Shown here piece by piece: positions 1 to 8,631 of a DNA stretch of 64,000 nt. The stretch spans positions 638,501-702,500 of the forward strand of contig CP036424.1 in NCBI GenBank assembly GCA_007745835.1, written 5' to 3'. The position numbers were made by a program, and so were the translations under genes. Source of the DNA: Planctomycetes bacterium MalM25 (GTDB taxonomy: Bacteria > Planctomycetota > Planctomycetia > Pirellulales > Lacipirellulaceae). Within the stretch, counting starts at the first letter, position 1, and every line of letters starts with the position of its first letter. The notes below the pieces were generated by a model. The model saw only the letters and a list, made by a program, of their open reading frames with translations, did no database searches and had not been told where the DNA came from.

Positions 1-1
1 G

Positions 2-472
2 CAGGCCAGCCCGCCGTTCTCGATGTCGTCGGCCAGCTCGCCGATCTACACCCGCCCCCGCTTCCTGCCGCCCACCCGGGTCGACGGCGCCGAGATCAAC
101 CGCACCCTGGTGGCGGACGGGTGCGTGATCGAGCCGGGGGCGAAGATCGACAACAGCGTGATCGGCCTCCGCTGCCGCATCGGTCGCGACGTCACGATCC
201 GCAACACGGTGCTGATGGGAGCCGACTTCTACGAGAGGACCTCCCGCGTGGCCGAGAACGACGCCGCCGGCACGCCGCGGATCGGCATCGGGCCGGGGGC
301 GGTGATCGACGGCGCCATCATCGATAAAAACTGCCGGATCGGCGCCGGCGCCCGCATCGTCAACGACGACGGCCGCCAGGATTTCGACGCCGACCATGGC
401 GTCGTGGTCCGCGACGGGGTGATCGTCGTGCCGAAGAACACGGTTCTGCCGCCCGATTGGCGGCTGGTCTGA
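2..472 (+). CDS. glgC: Glucose-1-phosphate adenylyltransferase, C-terminal part (5' end outside window)
   Basis: This is the 3' part of ADP-glucose pyrophosphorylase, which makes ADP-glucose from glucose-1-phosphate and ATP for glycogen synthesis. The frame is already open at base 2 and reads into the family hallmark PIYTRPRFLPP. It then runs through the left-handed beta-helix with its hexapeptide-like rungs (VIEPGAKI, NSVIGLRCRIG, GPGAVIDGAIIDKNCRIG) and the typical end (VVVRDGVIVVPKN). An internal ATG at 23 is not the real start, because the conserved sequence extends upstream of it. The nucleotidyltransferase domain lies outside the window, so catalytic residues cannot be checked. Family assignment is firm; completeness of the whole gene is unknown. 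Confidence 0.93.
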   Translation, partial: QASPPFSMSSASSPIYTRPRFLPPTRVDGAEINRTLVADGCVIEPGAKIDNSVIGLRCRIGRDVTIRNTVLMGADFYERTSRVAENDAAGTPRIGIGPGAVIDGAIIDKNCRIGAGARIVNDDGRQDFDADHGVVVRDGVIVVPKNTVLPPDWRLV

Positions 473-592
473 ACCGCGCGGGCCCCGGAGGGCCCCGGGC
501 TCGTAGACTCCGCCGCGGACCGCGGTAGAATGCGAGACTCAGGGCGCCGAGACCGGCGTCGTTCTGCAGCCCGTGTTCTCCTGGTGGGATCG

Positions 593-1396
593 ATGTCGAG
601 CCGTCGTTTGCGTCTGTTGTCCGTTGGTTTGGCGATGTCGGTCGGGCTGCTGGCGGCCCTCCCGGCCCGCTCCCAAGAGGGGTCCGCCGCCCCCAAGCGG
701 GAGTCGGCCAAGATCGAGGCCTACACCGGCCCGCCGATCTACCTGCCGACCGGCGACGCCCCGCCCGCCCCCGCGCAGGTGCAATCGAAGGTCGTCACGG
801 AGAACTTCCCGAACACCGAGACCGTTCGTTTCGAGCGGCGGGTCGTCAAGTACTCGGACAACTCGATTGTCAGCGACGGTTCCCACAAGGAGTACTACTC
901 CAGCGGCCAGCTGTACGTCTCGGGCGAGTACTCGGTCGGCAAGGCGATCGGCAAGTGGACCTACTACCACCCCAGCGGGAAGGTCGCCAAGGAGGTGACC
1001 TTCAAGGATGGCAAGCCGGACGGGCCGGTCGTGGTGAACTCGCCCGAGGGCAAGCCGATCGCGCGTCGCGAGTACGCCGAGGGTCGCCGCGCCGGCACGT
1101 GGGAGAGCTTCACCCCCGACGGCGAGCAGAAGCTCCGTGAGGAGCGGTACGCCGAAGGCAAGGCCAACGGCGAGTTCAAGGTTTGGTACACGAACGGGCA
1201 GCTCCGCCAGCAGATCAACTTCGTCGACGGCAAGCGAGAGGGCCTGGCGACCGAGTGGAGCCGGGTCGGCGACAAGCGTGCGGAGGTCAACTACCGCGAC
1301 GGCAAGAAGGACGGCGTCGCGACGATCTACGGGCGCGACGGCAAGGTCGTCAAGCAGACCTACGAGGCGGGCCGGCTCGTGTCGCGCGAGGGCTGA
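593..1396 (+). CDS. Secreted MORN_2 (YwqK-like) repeat protein
   Basis: A 267-residue protein with an N-terminal signal peptide (SSRRLRLLSVGLAMSVG, then an ALPARS cleavage region). At least five repeats of the MORN_2 type follow, each built like 'G-x-Y-x-x-G-x-x-x-G-x-W-x-x-Y': GQLYVSGEYSVGKAIGKW, GKVAKEVTFKDGKPDG, GTWESFTPDGE, GEFKVWYTNGQLRQQ and KRAEVNYRDGKKDG. I chose the ATG at 593 because the signal peptide begins there; an upstream in-frame ATG at 530 would add a basic, non-signal leader. MORN_2 repeats occur in YwqK-type 'antitoxin' annotations, but no toxin partner is adjacent, so the antitoxin role should not be assumed. A periplasmic or surface scaffold is equally likely. It sits 115 bp upstream of ftsH on the same strand. 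Confidence 0.8.
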   Translation: MSSRRLRLLSVGLAMSVGLLAALPARSQEGSAAPKRESAKIEAYTGPPIYLPTGDAPPAPAQVQSKVVTENFPNTETVRFERRVVKYSDNSIVSDGSHKEYYSSGQLYVSGEYSVGKAIGKWTYYHPSGKVAKEVTFKDGKPDGPVVVNSPEGKPIARREYAEGRRAGTWESFTPDGEQKLREERYAEGKANGEFKVWYTNGQLRQQINFVDGKREGLATEWSRVGDKRAEVNYRDGKKDGVATIYGRDGKVVKQTYEAGRLVSREG

Positions 1397-1510
1397 GACG
1401 CACCACACGCGTTATTGGCGTTCCGGGAACCAGCGCTTAGGGTTGGTTAGGCCCTAAGTTGAAGGCCCGGAGTCCGCCAGTAGCTAGCGAAGCACCACGA
1501 TTCAATCGAC

Positions 1511-3541
1511 ATGCCCGAAGATCGCCCCCACGACTCGCCGCCTCCTCAGGGCGAGGGCCCTCGCACCGGGTCCCGGCCTGCGGGGCGTCCTTCTCAATCG
1601 CTGCTGCTCATCGCCCTGATGGTGCTGGCGCTCGGTTTCCTGTTCGCTCAGGCGTTCACGCAGGTCGCCGACATCGATTACGGCTTCTTCTGGCGGCAGG
1701 TCGAGCAGGGCAACGTCGCGAAGGTCGAGGTCTCCGGCCAGACGCTGCTGGGCGAGTTCAAGTCGCCGCCGCTGCCGCCCACCAAGGAGGGGGAGGAGCC
1801 GAGCACCGACCCGCTGCCCAAACGGTTCGCGGTCGTGCTGCCCCCGGAGGGGCTGGACGACACGCTGAAGGCGAAGCTGGTCGAGCTGAACGCGGGGCCG
1901 AGCTACACGCTGCCGTTCAACCTGGACGCGCTGCTCACGCTCTTGTGGCTGGCGCTGATGATCGGCATGGCCTATTTCATGTGGACCTTCATCCGCCGCA
2001 CCCGCGACCAGATGGTCGGCGGGGGGATGCTGGGCGGGGTCACCAAGAGCCCGGCCCGCCGGTACGAGGTCGAGGAGGGCGAGGAGAAGACCTTCGAGGA
2101 CGTCGCCGGACTGAAGGGCGTGAAGAAGGACCTGCAGGAGATCGTCGATTTCCTGAAGGAGCCTGAAAGGTTCCAACGCCTTGGCGCGCGGGTCCCCAAG
2201 GGCGTGCTGCTCAACGGTCCCCCCGGCACGGGCAAGACGCTCCTCGCCAAGGCGATCGCCGGCGAGGCGGGCGTGCCGTTCTATTCGATCAACGGCTCGG
2301 AGTTCATCCAGCTGTTCGTGGGTGTCGGCGCCAGCCGGGTCCGCGACATGTTCAAGACCGCCAAGGCGACCGCGCCCTGCATTTTGTTCATTGACGAGAT
2401 CGACGCCGTCGGGCGTCAGCGGGGCGCCGGCCTGGGCGGCGGGCACGACGAGCGCGAGCAGACGCTCAACCAGATCCTCAGCGAGATGGACGGCTTCACG
2501 CCGACCGAGACCGTCATCGTCATCGCCGCCACGAACCGGCCCGACGTGCTCGACCCGGCTCTGCTGCGCCCGGGCCGCTTCGACCGCCACATCACGGTCG
2601 ATCGCCCCTCGATCGAAGGCCGCGAGCAGCTGCTGGAGGTCCACACCCGCGGCGTGCCGATCGCCGACGACGTCGACTTCGTCAAACTGGCCCGCGCCAC
2701 GGTCGGCATGACGGGCGCCGACATCATGAACCTGGTCAACGAAGCCGCCCTGTGGGCGACGCGGCACGACAAGCGGTTCGTCGACAACGACGACTTCGAG
2801 TACGCACGCGACAAGCTGCTGATGGGCGACACCCGCGAGGACGTGCTGACCGAGAAGGAGAAGCAGGTCACCGCGTTCCACGAAGCGGGGCACGCGATCC
2901 TCGGCTGGCTCATCCCCAGTGGCGCCCGCGTCCACAAGGTGACGATCATCCCCCGCGGACGCGCCCTCGGCGTGACGCAGTACGTGCCGACCGAAGACCG
3001 GCACAACATGTCCGAGAGCGAGATGCGCGCCCGTCTCGCGATGACCCTCGCCGGTCGCTCGGCGGAGGAGCTGGTCTTCAGCGAGTTGAGCGCCGGCGCC
3101 GAGAACGACCTGAAGCAGGCGACCAGCCTGGCCCGCAAGATGGTCGCCCACTGGGGCATGAGCGACCGGATCGGCCCGGTCGCCTACCACGCGGGGCACG
3201 ACGACCCCTTCCTCGGACGCGAGATCGTTCAGGAGACCCGGCCCTACAGCGACCACACGGCCCGCGTCATCGATGAGGAGGTCACGCGCACCCTCACCGA
3301 GGCGGCCGAGCTCGCCCAGCGGGTGCTCGGCGAGAACCGTCAGAAGCTCGAGGCCTTGGCGATGGCCCTGCTGGAGCGTGAGGAGGTCGACGAGGACGAG
3401 CTCACCGAGCTGATCGGCCCCGCCGTCGAGCCGGCGGACTCGCCGCTCGGTCCGCCCGACCCGGCGTACCTCGACCCGGCGGCGCTCGCGGAGGCGCTCC
3501 GCGAGAACGCCGAACGAGACTCGCAGGACGACCCCGCTTAA
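1511..3541 (+). CDS. ftsH: ATP-dependent zinc metalloprotease FtsH
   Basis: A membrane-anchored AAA+ protease that degrades membrane and short-lived cytosolic proteins. The 676 residues carry a first transmembrane segment at about 31-49, a short periplasmic part with a Lys/Glu/Pro-rich loop, and a second transmembrane segment at about 139-160. The AAA domain follows, with Walker A GPPGTGKT (236-243), Walker B ILFIDEID (291-298) and the second region of homology with RPGRFDR. The peptidase domain has the zinc motif HEAGH (457-461) and the probable third ligand D533 in AENDLKQ. The C-terminus is acidic with a Pro-rich end. All catalytic residues are present and the length fits the family, so this is a functional copy. 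The Pro-rich cytoplasmic N-terminus before the first membrane helix is slightly longer than in E. coli. Confidence 0.97.
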   Translation: MPEDRPHDSPPPQGEGPRTGSRPAGRPSQSLLLIALMVLALGFLFAQAFTQVADIDYGFFWRQVEQGNVAKVEVSGQTLLGEFKSPPLPPTKEGEEPSTDPLPKRFAVVLPPEGLDDTLKAKLVELNAGPSYTLPFNLDALLTLLWLALMIGMAYFMWTFIRRTRDQMVGGGMLGGVTKSPARRYEVEEGEEKTFEDVAGLKGVKKDLQEIVDFLKEPERFQRLGARVPKGVLLNGPPGTGKTLLAKAIAGEAGVPFYSINGSEFIQLFVGVGASRVRDMFKTAKATAPCILFIDEIDAVGRQRGAGLGGGHDEREQTLNQILSEMDGFTPTETVIVIAATNRPDVLDPALLRPGRFDRHITVDRPSIEGREQLLEVHTRGVPIADDVDFVKLARATVGMTGADIMNLVNEAALWATRHDKRFVDNDDFEYARDKLLMGDTREDVLTEKEKQVTAFHEAGHAILGWLIPSGARVHKVTIIPRGRALGVTQYVPTEDRHNMSESEMRARLAMTLAGRSAEELVFSELSAGAENDLKQATSLARKMVAHWGMSDRIGPVAYHAGHDDPFLGREIVQETRPYSDHTARVIDEEVTRTLTEAAELAQRVLGENRQKLEALAMALLEREEVDEDELTELIGPAVEPADSPLGPPDPAYLDPAALAEALRENAERDSQDDPA

Positions 3542-3619
3542 TCGGCCTCGAGGCCCGTTATTTAATGGCTCGCCGGGCCCTGCAGAACCATGTGCGGGCG
3601 GGGTGGTGTAGGATTAATA

Positions 3620-3694
3620 GCCTTTTGTGCCCGTTCCCCTAGTTCTCGGGGGGGTCGGTTTTCACGGACCGATTAAAAAGTCGGCACAATAGGC
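3620..3694. repeat. Imperfect inverted repeat between ftsH and ppk1
   Basis: The 12-nt arm at 3620-3631 (GCCTTTTGTGCC) is complementary, with one mismatch, to the arm at 3683-3694 (GGCACAATAGGC). A smaller GGTCGG/CCGATT pairing lies inside. The element sits in the 244-bp gap between two same-strand genes, so it could be a terminator for ftsH, a leader structure for ppk1 or a decayed repeat. There is no clean U-tract. Confidence 0.45.
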
Positions 3695-3785
3695 GCAAAC
3701 CACCTAAACTGCCAAACTGGGCCCGCCTCGCGACGGGTCGGTGTGAAGCCTCCCCGAAGCCCGACGGGGCCTCAGCAGGGACCAC

Positions 3786-5999
3786 ATGAGCACGCTCGAA
3801 TACCAGCCGCAGCACTTCCTCAACCGCGAGTTGAGCTGGCTGGAATTCAATGCGCGGGTCCTGGAGGAGGCGGCCGACGAGACCAACCCGCTGCTGGAGC
3901 GGGCCAAGTTCCTCTCGATCTTCTCGTCGAACCTCGACGAGTTCTTCATGGTCCGCGTGGCCGGGCTCCGCGAGCAGGCGTTCGGCGCCATGGCGCCGCA
4001 GGACCCGCCCGCCGACGGCCAGACCGCCATCGCGCAGCTCAAGCAGATCGTCGGCAAAACACGTGGCCTCGTCGCCAAGCAGTACGAGTGCTGGAACGAG
4101 TCGGTCCGCCCCGCCCTGTCGGCGGCGGGCATCCGTGTGCTGAGCGAGGACGATCTGTCGATCGACCAACGCCGCACGGTCGACGCCTACTTCCAGCACC
4201 GGGTGCTGCCGGTCCTCACGCCGATGGCGATCGACCCCAGCCACCCGAGCCCGAGGTTCCACAACCGCGGTCTCTACCTCGCCGCCAAGCTGCGGCGGCT
4301 GAAGGGGATCGGGCCCGAGCTGATGTTCGCGGTCGTCCAGCTCCCGCAGATGATCCCCCGGTTCGTGCCGACCGAGCCGGGCCAGCGGAGCGACTTCCTG
4401 CGGATCGAGGAGGTGGTCGCCAACCGGTTGCCCGAGGTCTTCGGCGGGTACGAGATCCTTTCGTGCGGCGCCTTCCGTGTGACGCGCGACATGGACTACG
4501 ACCTCCTCGACGAGGAGGGCGACGACATGCTGCGGGCGATCGAATCGCGCCTCCGCCAGCGCCAACAGAGCGAGGCGGTCCGGCTCGAGGTCTCGACCGA
4601 CCTGGACGACGAGCTGCTCGCGATGCTCGTCGGGCAGGAGGAGCTCCGCGTCGCGCCCGAAACCGACGCGCCGGCCTACGACGAGGTTTACCGCGTCGAT
4701 GGCCCGCTCGACCTGACGTCGCTCATGGGTCTGGTGAAGCAGGTCGATCGGAGCGATCTGCTGCACCCCCGTTTCACACCGCACACCCCCGCGAACCTGG
4801 CCGAGGACAAGGACCTGTTCGAGGAGATCGATCGGGGCGACATCCTGCTGCACCACCCGTTCGATTCGTTCCGGCCGGTGGTTCGATTCATCTCCCGCGC
4901 GGCGGACGACCCGGATGTCCTGGCGATCAAGCAGACGCTCTACCGGACCAGCGGCGACAGCCCGATCATCGACTCGCTCATCAAGGCGGCCGAAGCGGGC
5001 AAGCACGTCACCGCCCTCGTGGAGCTCAAGGCGCGTTTCGACGAGCAGAACAACATCTCCTGGGCGCGCAGCCTGGAGCGAGCCGGCGTGCACGTCGTCT
5101 TTGGTTTCATGGACCTCAAGACGCACTGCAAGCTCGCGTTGGTTGTGCGTCAGGAGGGCGATCGCGTGCGCCGTTACGCCCACCTCGGCACGGGCAACTA
5201 CAACCCGAGCACGGCCCGCCTGTACACGGACGTCGGCCTGTTCACCGCCGACGAGACGATCACCGACGAGGTCTCCGCCCTCTTCAACTTCCTCACCGGC
5301 TACGCGCAGCACAACCAGTGGAAGAAGCTGGTCGTGGCTCCGCAGGACCTGCACGATCGCACGCTCGCGTTGATCGCCGAGCAGGCCGATCGCGCCCGCC
5401 GCGGCAAGAAGTCGTGGATCTTCGCGAAGCTCAACTCGCTGGTCGATCGCCGCACCATCGAGGCGCTCTACGACGCCTCCCGAGCCGGCGTGCCGATCGA
5501 CCTGGTGGTCCGCGGCGTCTGCTGCCTCCGCCCCGGCATGCCGGGCGTGTCGGAGACGATCCGCGTGCGGAGCATCGTCGATAAGTTCCTCGAGCACAGC
5601 CGCATCTTCGTGTTCGGATCCGGCACCAGGCAGCAGGTCTTCCTGAGCAGCGCCGATTGGATGCCGCGCAACTTCGAACGCCGTGTCGAGGTGATGTTCC
5701 CGATCGAAACCGGCGAGCTGAAGCAGCGGATCGTGAACGAGATCGCCCCGGTCTACCTCCGCGACAACCAGCGGGCCCGCCTCCTCGAATCGACCGGGAA
5801 TTACACCCGATCCCGGCCCGCGGCCAACGAGGCGCCACGCCGAAGCCAGCTCGACCTCTGCCGCCTCGCCGAAGGCGCTCCGCCCCCCGATGACGCCGTC
5901 GAGGGCGCCGCCAAGCCGGCCAAGCCCAGCGGCGGAAGGAGCAACGGCGTGCGTGGCGAAGGGACGAAGAAGCGTTCTCGCAAGAACCGCTCGCGCTGA
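3786..5999 (+). CDS. ppk1: Polyphosphate kinase 1
   Basis: Reversibly transfers the gamma-phosphate of ATP onto polyphosphate through a phosphohistidine. The N-terminal domain has the family signature (FLNRELSWLEFNARV and FSSNLDEFFMVRV). The middle domain is typical (PFDSFRPVVRFI, ALVELKARFDEQNNI). H447 in THCKLALV aligns with the autophosphorylated histidine, and H604 in LEHSRIFVFG with the second conserved histidine. The motif RYAHLGTGNYN follows the active site. Length (737 residues) is slightly above the E. coli enzyme because of a roughly 40-residue basic, Ser/Lys/Arg-rich tail (ending KKRSRKNRSR), which could bind polyphosphate or nucleic acid (inference). The ATG at 3786 directly precedes the conserved start. 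Confidence 0.97.
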   Translation: MSTLEYQPQHFLNRELSWLEFNARVLEEAADETNPLLERAKFLSIFSSNLDEFFMVRVAGLREQAFGAMAPQDPPADGQTAIAQLKQIVGKTRGLVAKQYECWNESVRPALSAAGIRVLSEDDLSIDQRRTVDAYFQHRVLPVLTPMAIDPSHPSPRFHNRGLYLAAKLRRLKGIGPELMFAVVQLPQMIPRFVPTEPGQRSDFLRIEEVVANRLPEVFGGYEILSCGAFRVTRDMDYDLLDEEGDDMLRAIESRLRQRQQSEAVRLEVSTDLDDELLAMLVGQEELRVAPETDAPAYDEVYRVDGPLDLTSLMGLVKQVDRSDLLHPRFTPHTPANLAEDKDLFEEIDRGDILLHHPFDSFRPVVRFISRAADDPDVLAIKQTLYRTSGDSPIIDSLIKAAEAGKHVTALVELKARFDEQNNISWARSLERAGVHVVFGFMDLKTHCKLALVVRQEGDRVRRYAHLGTGNYNPSTARLYTDVGLFTADETITDEVSALFNFLTGYAQHNQWKKLVVAPQDLHDRTLALIAEQADRARRGKKSWIFAKLNSLVDRRTIEALYDASRAGVPIDLVVRGVCCLRPGMPGVSETIRVRSIVDKFLEHSRIFVFGSGTRQQVFLSSADWMPRNFERRVEVMFPIETGELKQRIVNEIAPVYLRDNQRARLLESTGNYTRSRPAANEAPRRSQLDLCRLAEGAPPPDDAVEGAAKPAKPSGGRSNGVRGEGTKKRSRKNRSR

Positions 6000-6166
6000 G
6001 CCGATTCCGCCTTGCCCGTCCCCGAACGGGCTCCTAAGCTCCTCCCGGCCGCTCAACCCGGGCGGCGGAGAGGCAGGCGGCTCTCCGACCTCAAGACGCC
6101 TTCGAGTTCTGCACCCCCGATCCATCGCACCGCGGCGTCTTCTCCCGATCTTTCTGGAGGAGGCAG

Positions 6167-6493
6167 ATGGAACCGCTCACTCGCGTGCTGACGATGCTCA
6201 CGCTCTCGGTGGTGGCGACGCAAGCGGTCTACACGCTCACGGTCGCCGGCCTCTGGCTGTACGTCGCTGAGCGATTCGTCTGGTGGGCCGTCTTGGGCGG
6301 CGCGATGACCGCTCTGCTGACCGCCGGATCGTGGTGGGTGGTTCAGACAACACGCCCCACGGCGGTATCGCGGAGCGATGGAGAGGCCGCGCCCGCCCCC
6401 CCGGGCATCGCCGGGCGGGTCGGGCCACGGGCCTCTCCGTTGGATCAAGCCCGCGGGTTGAACCAAGCCGAGGGCTCACGGCGGGTCGCTTGA
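6167..6493 (+). CDS. Small two-helix membrane protein, unknown function
   Basis: A 108-residue open frame with a strong Shine-Dalgarno sequence (GGAGGAGG) just before its ATG. The first half contains two hydrophobic stretches, about residues 8-30 and 36-60 (FVWWAVLGGAMTALLTAG). The second half is hydrophilic and rich in Pro, Arg and Gly. I recognise no family. The ribosome-binding site and membrane topology argue that it is real; the low-complexity tail argues for caution. It follows ppk1 on the same strand after about 170 bp and runs toward the convergent Hint-domain gene, from which it is separated by 7 bp. Confidence 0.55.
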   Translation: MEPLTRVLTMLTLSVVATQAVYTLTVAGLWLYVAERFVWWAVLGGAMTALLTAGSWWVVQTTRPTAVSRSDGEAAPAPPGIAGRVGPRASPLDQARGLNQAEGSRRVA

Positions 6494-6500
6494 CGGCTGC

Positions 6501-8294
6501 TTAGCGGCTGGCTGTCAGGCCCACGGCGGGCTGGCGTGGCGTGTTGTCGTGGACGAGCACGCCCGCCTCGCCGACGTAGTAGTTCGCTGCTCCCTCGACG
6601 ACGAGGTTGTGCGCGGTCCGGTCGGCGTGGTTTTCGACATGGTCCAGCTCCAGCGGCCCTTTGACGGTGCTCAGCACGTCGCCCGCGGCGAGGTCCTTGG
6701 CCATCGTCCAGCCCGCGCCGATCACCCAGAAGGGGTGCCCGATGGTGGCGACGATCGTCTCGCCGCCGGCGGTGAGCTGGACGGTCGGACTCGGTTCACG
6801 CACGGTCGTATCGATAACCGAGCGGTAGACCAGCCCGCCGACGTGCGGGTCGCGCGCCAGCACCAGATCGCCCGGCTCGAGGTCCTCGATCGCCGTCTTG
6901 CCCGTGCGGGTCCAGACCGGTGTGCCGGCGATAAAGCACTCGCAACGACGTTCCGGTGGGGCTTCGACGTAGTAGTCGATTGTATCGAAGTCGTAGCTGC
7001 GATCGTACTGCGGAGCGTACCGATCGTAGCCCGAGTGCTCTTGCCAGTGTTTCCACCAGGCGACCGGGTCCTCGCCGGCGTCGAGGCCTGAGATAGCGCG
7101 CAAGACCGGCAGCACACGCGAGTTCATCTCCTCCGAGGTCTTGTTGTGCGCGGCCACCTGCTCTTCGAGCTTCTGGGACTCCAGGCGGAACTCGAGCTCT
7201 GGCAGGATCGTGCTCATGCGCGTGTCGTACATCACGCGCGCCCGGGCTGCTGCCCAATCCGCTTGAGTCACCAGTCGATCGTTGCTGGGCAGCTGGTTCA
7301 CCGCGGCGGTCCAGTGTCGGCGGTGGTCGGAGTGGACTTCGCGATCACGGTGGAGCAAGCGGTGCTCATAGGTGAGGCTCCCCTGGGCGTCGCGTGTGAT
7401 GGTCGCTTTGCTCTCGATCGGGGCGATGAGCGCTGAGAGCAGCAGCGGCATCGTGTCGAATTCGGGTCGCGATTTGAGGAGCTCGGTCGCTTCGCTCCGT
7501 ATCGCCTCGTCGCCGAGGATCGCGGTCCGACAGAGCGACGCGGTCACCTCGACCTCATCGAGGCGATCGACCGCGTCGAACCAAGCCCCGATCAACTGGC
7601 GTGAGCGTTCCGCCGCGGCGGCGCCCGGCTCGGCGGCCAGCCGCTCGACGCGGCGTTCGATCGGCTCGATCGCTCCCGCATCGAGTTCGGTGCTCAGCAC
7701 CGCGAGGACCTCTTCCCGCACGGTGTGCCGTGCTTCGAGTTGCCGGAATCGCTTCTCCCAAGCGTTCGCGGATCGTTGCAACTCCCGGGCTCGTTCGCTC
7801 GCCTGGGCGGCGAGGGTCAGGTCCCAAAGCTCGCCGTCCCGCCAGCCGGCGTTGAGCCGTTTGAGCGCCTCGGGGTGCTTGGGGCGTTCTTGGAGCACGT
7901 TCAGCCAGTGGGCACGCGCCTCGTAATCGAGCCCCTGCTTCTCGCACCAGCGGGCCAAGCGGAGCGAGCCCCTCTCCGGGTCGGCCTTCTCCGACAGCTC
8001 GTGGTAGGCCTCCAGCCGGGGGTCTTCGGAGGCGAGGTGCTGCGCGTAGTCGACCGGCAGCCAGCGGCCGTCGATCCGAACTTCGCCGAGCTCGGCCCGC
8101 GCCGGCTCGTAGTCGGGCGCGTCGGCAACGATCGCTCGCATGAGGGATTCGTGGTCGGCCGATTCGGAGCCGAGCGAGGCTTCGATCGCCTCGTGGTAAC
8201 GCCGCTCGATCTCCGCTTGGTCGGATGCTCGAACCCCCGAGTTCAATACCAGGGCCAGAGCCATCCCTAATAGACAACAGCAGTCCCGTAGCAT
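6501..8294 (-). CDS. Secreted protein with C-terminal Hint (intein-like/pretoxin HINT) domain
   Basis: A 597-residue protein. I chose the ATG at 8294 because an AAGGAG ribosome site lies just upstream and a signal peptide begins there (MLRDCCCLLGMALALVLNSG, then VRAS); an upstream in-frame ATG at 8384 lacks both. Residues 25-450 are Glu/Arg/Ala-rich and mostly helical-looking, without a recognised domain. The Hint domain starts at Cys451 (CECFIAGTPV), followed by LEPGDLVLARD, a block with IGHPFWV, and the end YYVGEAGVLVHDN. Only 13 residues follow the terminal Asn. This is the polymorphic-toxin HINT type, but no toxin domain remains after it. Autocleavage at the VHDN end is inferred, not shown. 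Convergent with the gene at 6167-6493. Confidence 0.85.
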   Translation of the reverse strand: MLRDCCCLLGMALALVLNSGVRASDQAEIERRYHEAIEASLGSESADHESLMRAIVADAPDYEPARAELGEVRIDGRWLPVDYAQHLASEDPRLEAYHELSEKADPERGSLRLARWCEKQGLDYEARAHWLNVLQERPKHPEALKRLNAGWRDGELWDLTLAAQASERARELQRSANAWEKRFRQLEARHTVREEVLAVLSTELDAGAIEPIERRVERLAAEPGAAAAERSRQLIGAWFDAVDRLDEVEVTASLCRTAILGDEAIRSEATELLKSRPEFDTMPLLLSALIAPIESKATITRDAQGSLTYEHRLLHRDREVHSDHRRHWTAAVNQLPSNDRLVTQADWAAARARVMYDTRMSTILPELEFRLESQKLEEQVAAHNKTSEEMNSRVLPVLRAISGLDAGEDPVAWWKHWQEHSGYDRYAPQYDRSYDFDTIDYYVEAPPERRCECFIAGTPVWTRTGKTAIEDLEPGDLVLARDPHVGGLVYRSVIDTTVREPSPTVQLTAGGETIVATIGHPFWVIGAGWTMAKDLAAGDVLSTVKGPLELDHVENHADRTAHNLVVEGAANYYVGEAGVLVHDNTPRQPAVGLTASR

Positions 8295-8631
8295 GACCCG
8301 ACTCCTTTGTGTGCGACGCTTGAAAAGGGAGACTGCCTCCCGATTGTAGGCGTTTCGATACACACGCCGCGCGTTATTGCACACGGCCCAACTCTTGGCC
8401 TAGATGTTAAAATGGGCAATCTCGTTGGCGTGAGCTAGCGCTCCGCCATGCCTCTTCGGGCGGCGGTTTCTTATGCGCGCCCAAGCCCGGCCGTCCTGCG
8501 GCGACGACGCCTGGGGGCTGGTCCCGCGTGGCCAATGCCAAGTCGAACAGCGCCGACGGCGCAAAGAAAAACGGAGCGGGCCGCCAATCGGCGACCCACC
8601 CCGCGGGAAGATAGCTTGGGGGGCTCGGCGC
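8295..8631. other. 337-bp intergenic stretch, no supported gene
   Basis: Lies upstream of the Hint-protein gene and downstream of the phosphofructokinase gene (both minus strand). It holds the ribosome-binding site of the Hint-protein gene and presumably its promoter. Only short, unsupported frames are seen on either strand. Confidence 0.6.

Noticed and set aside
593..1396. YwqK-type antitoxin
   Set aside because: MORN_2 repeats alone do not show an antitoxin; the protein has a signal peptide and no toxin gene is adjacent.
3639..6125. 828-codon open frame on the minus strand opposite ppk1
   Set aside because: Composition is Arg/Asp/Leu/Val shadow sequence typical for antisense frames of high-GC genes; ppk1 on the other strand is certain.
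8528..8614. Small GTG-started frame of 28 codons (MANAKSNSADG...)
   Set aside because: No ribosome site, no family resemblance, and the frame stays open upstream without conserved sequence; could be chance in an intergenic region.
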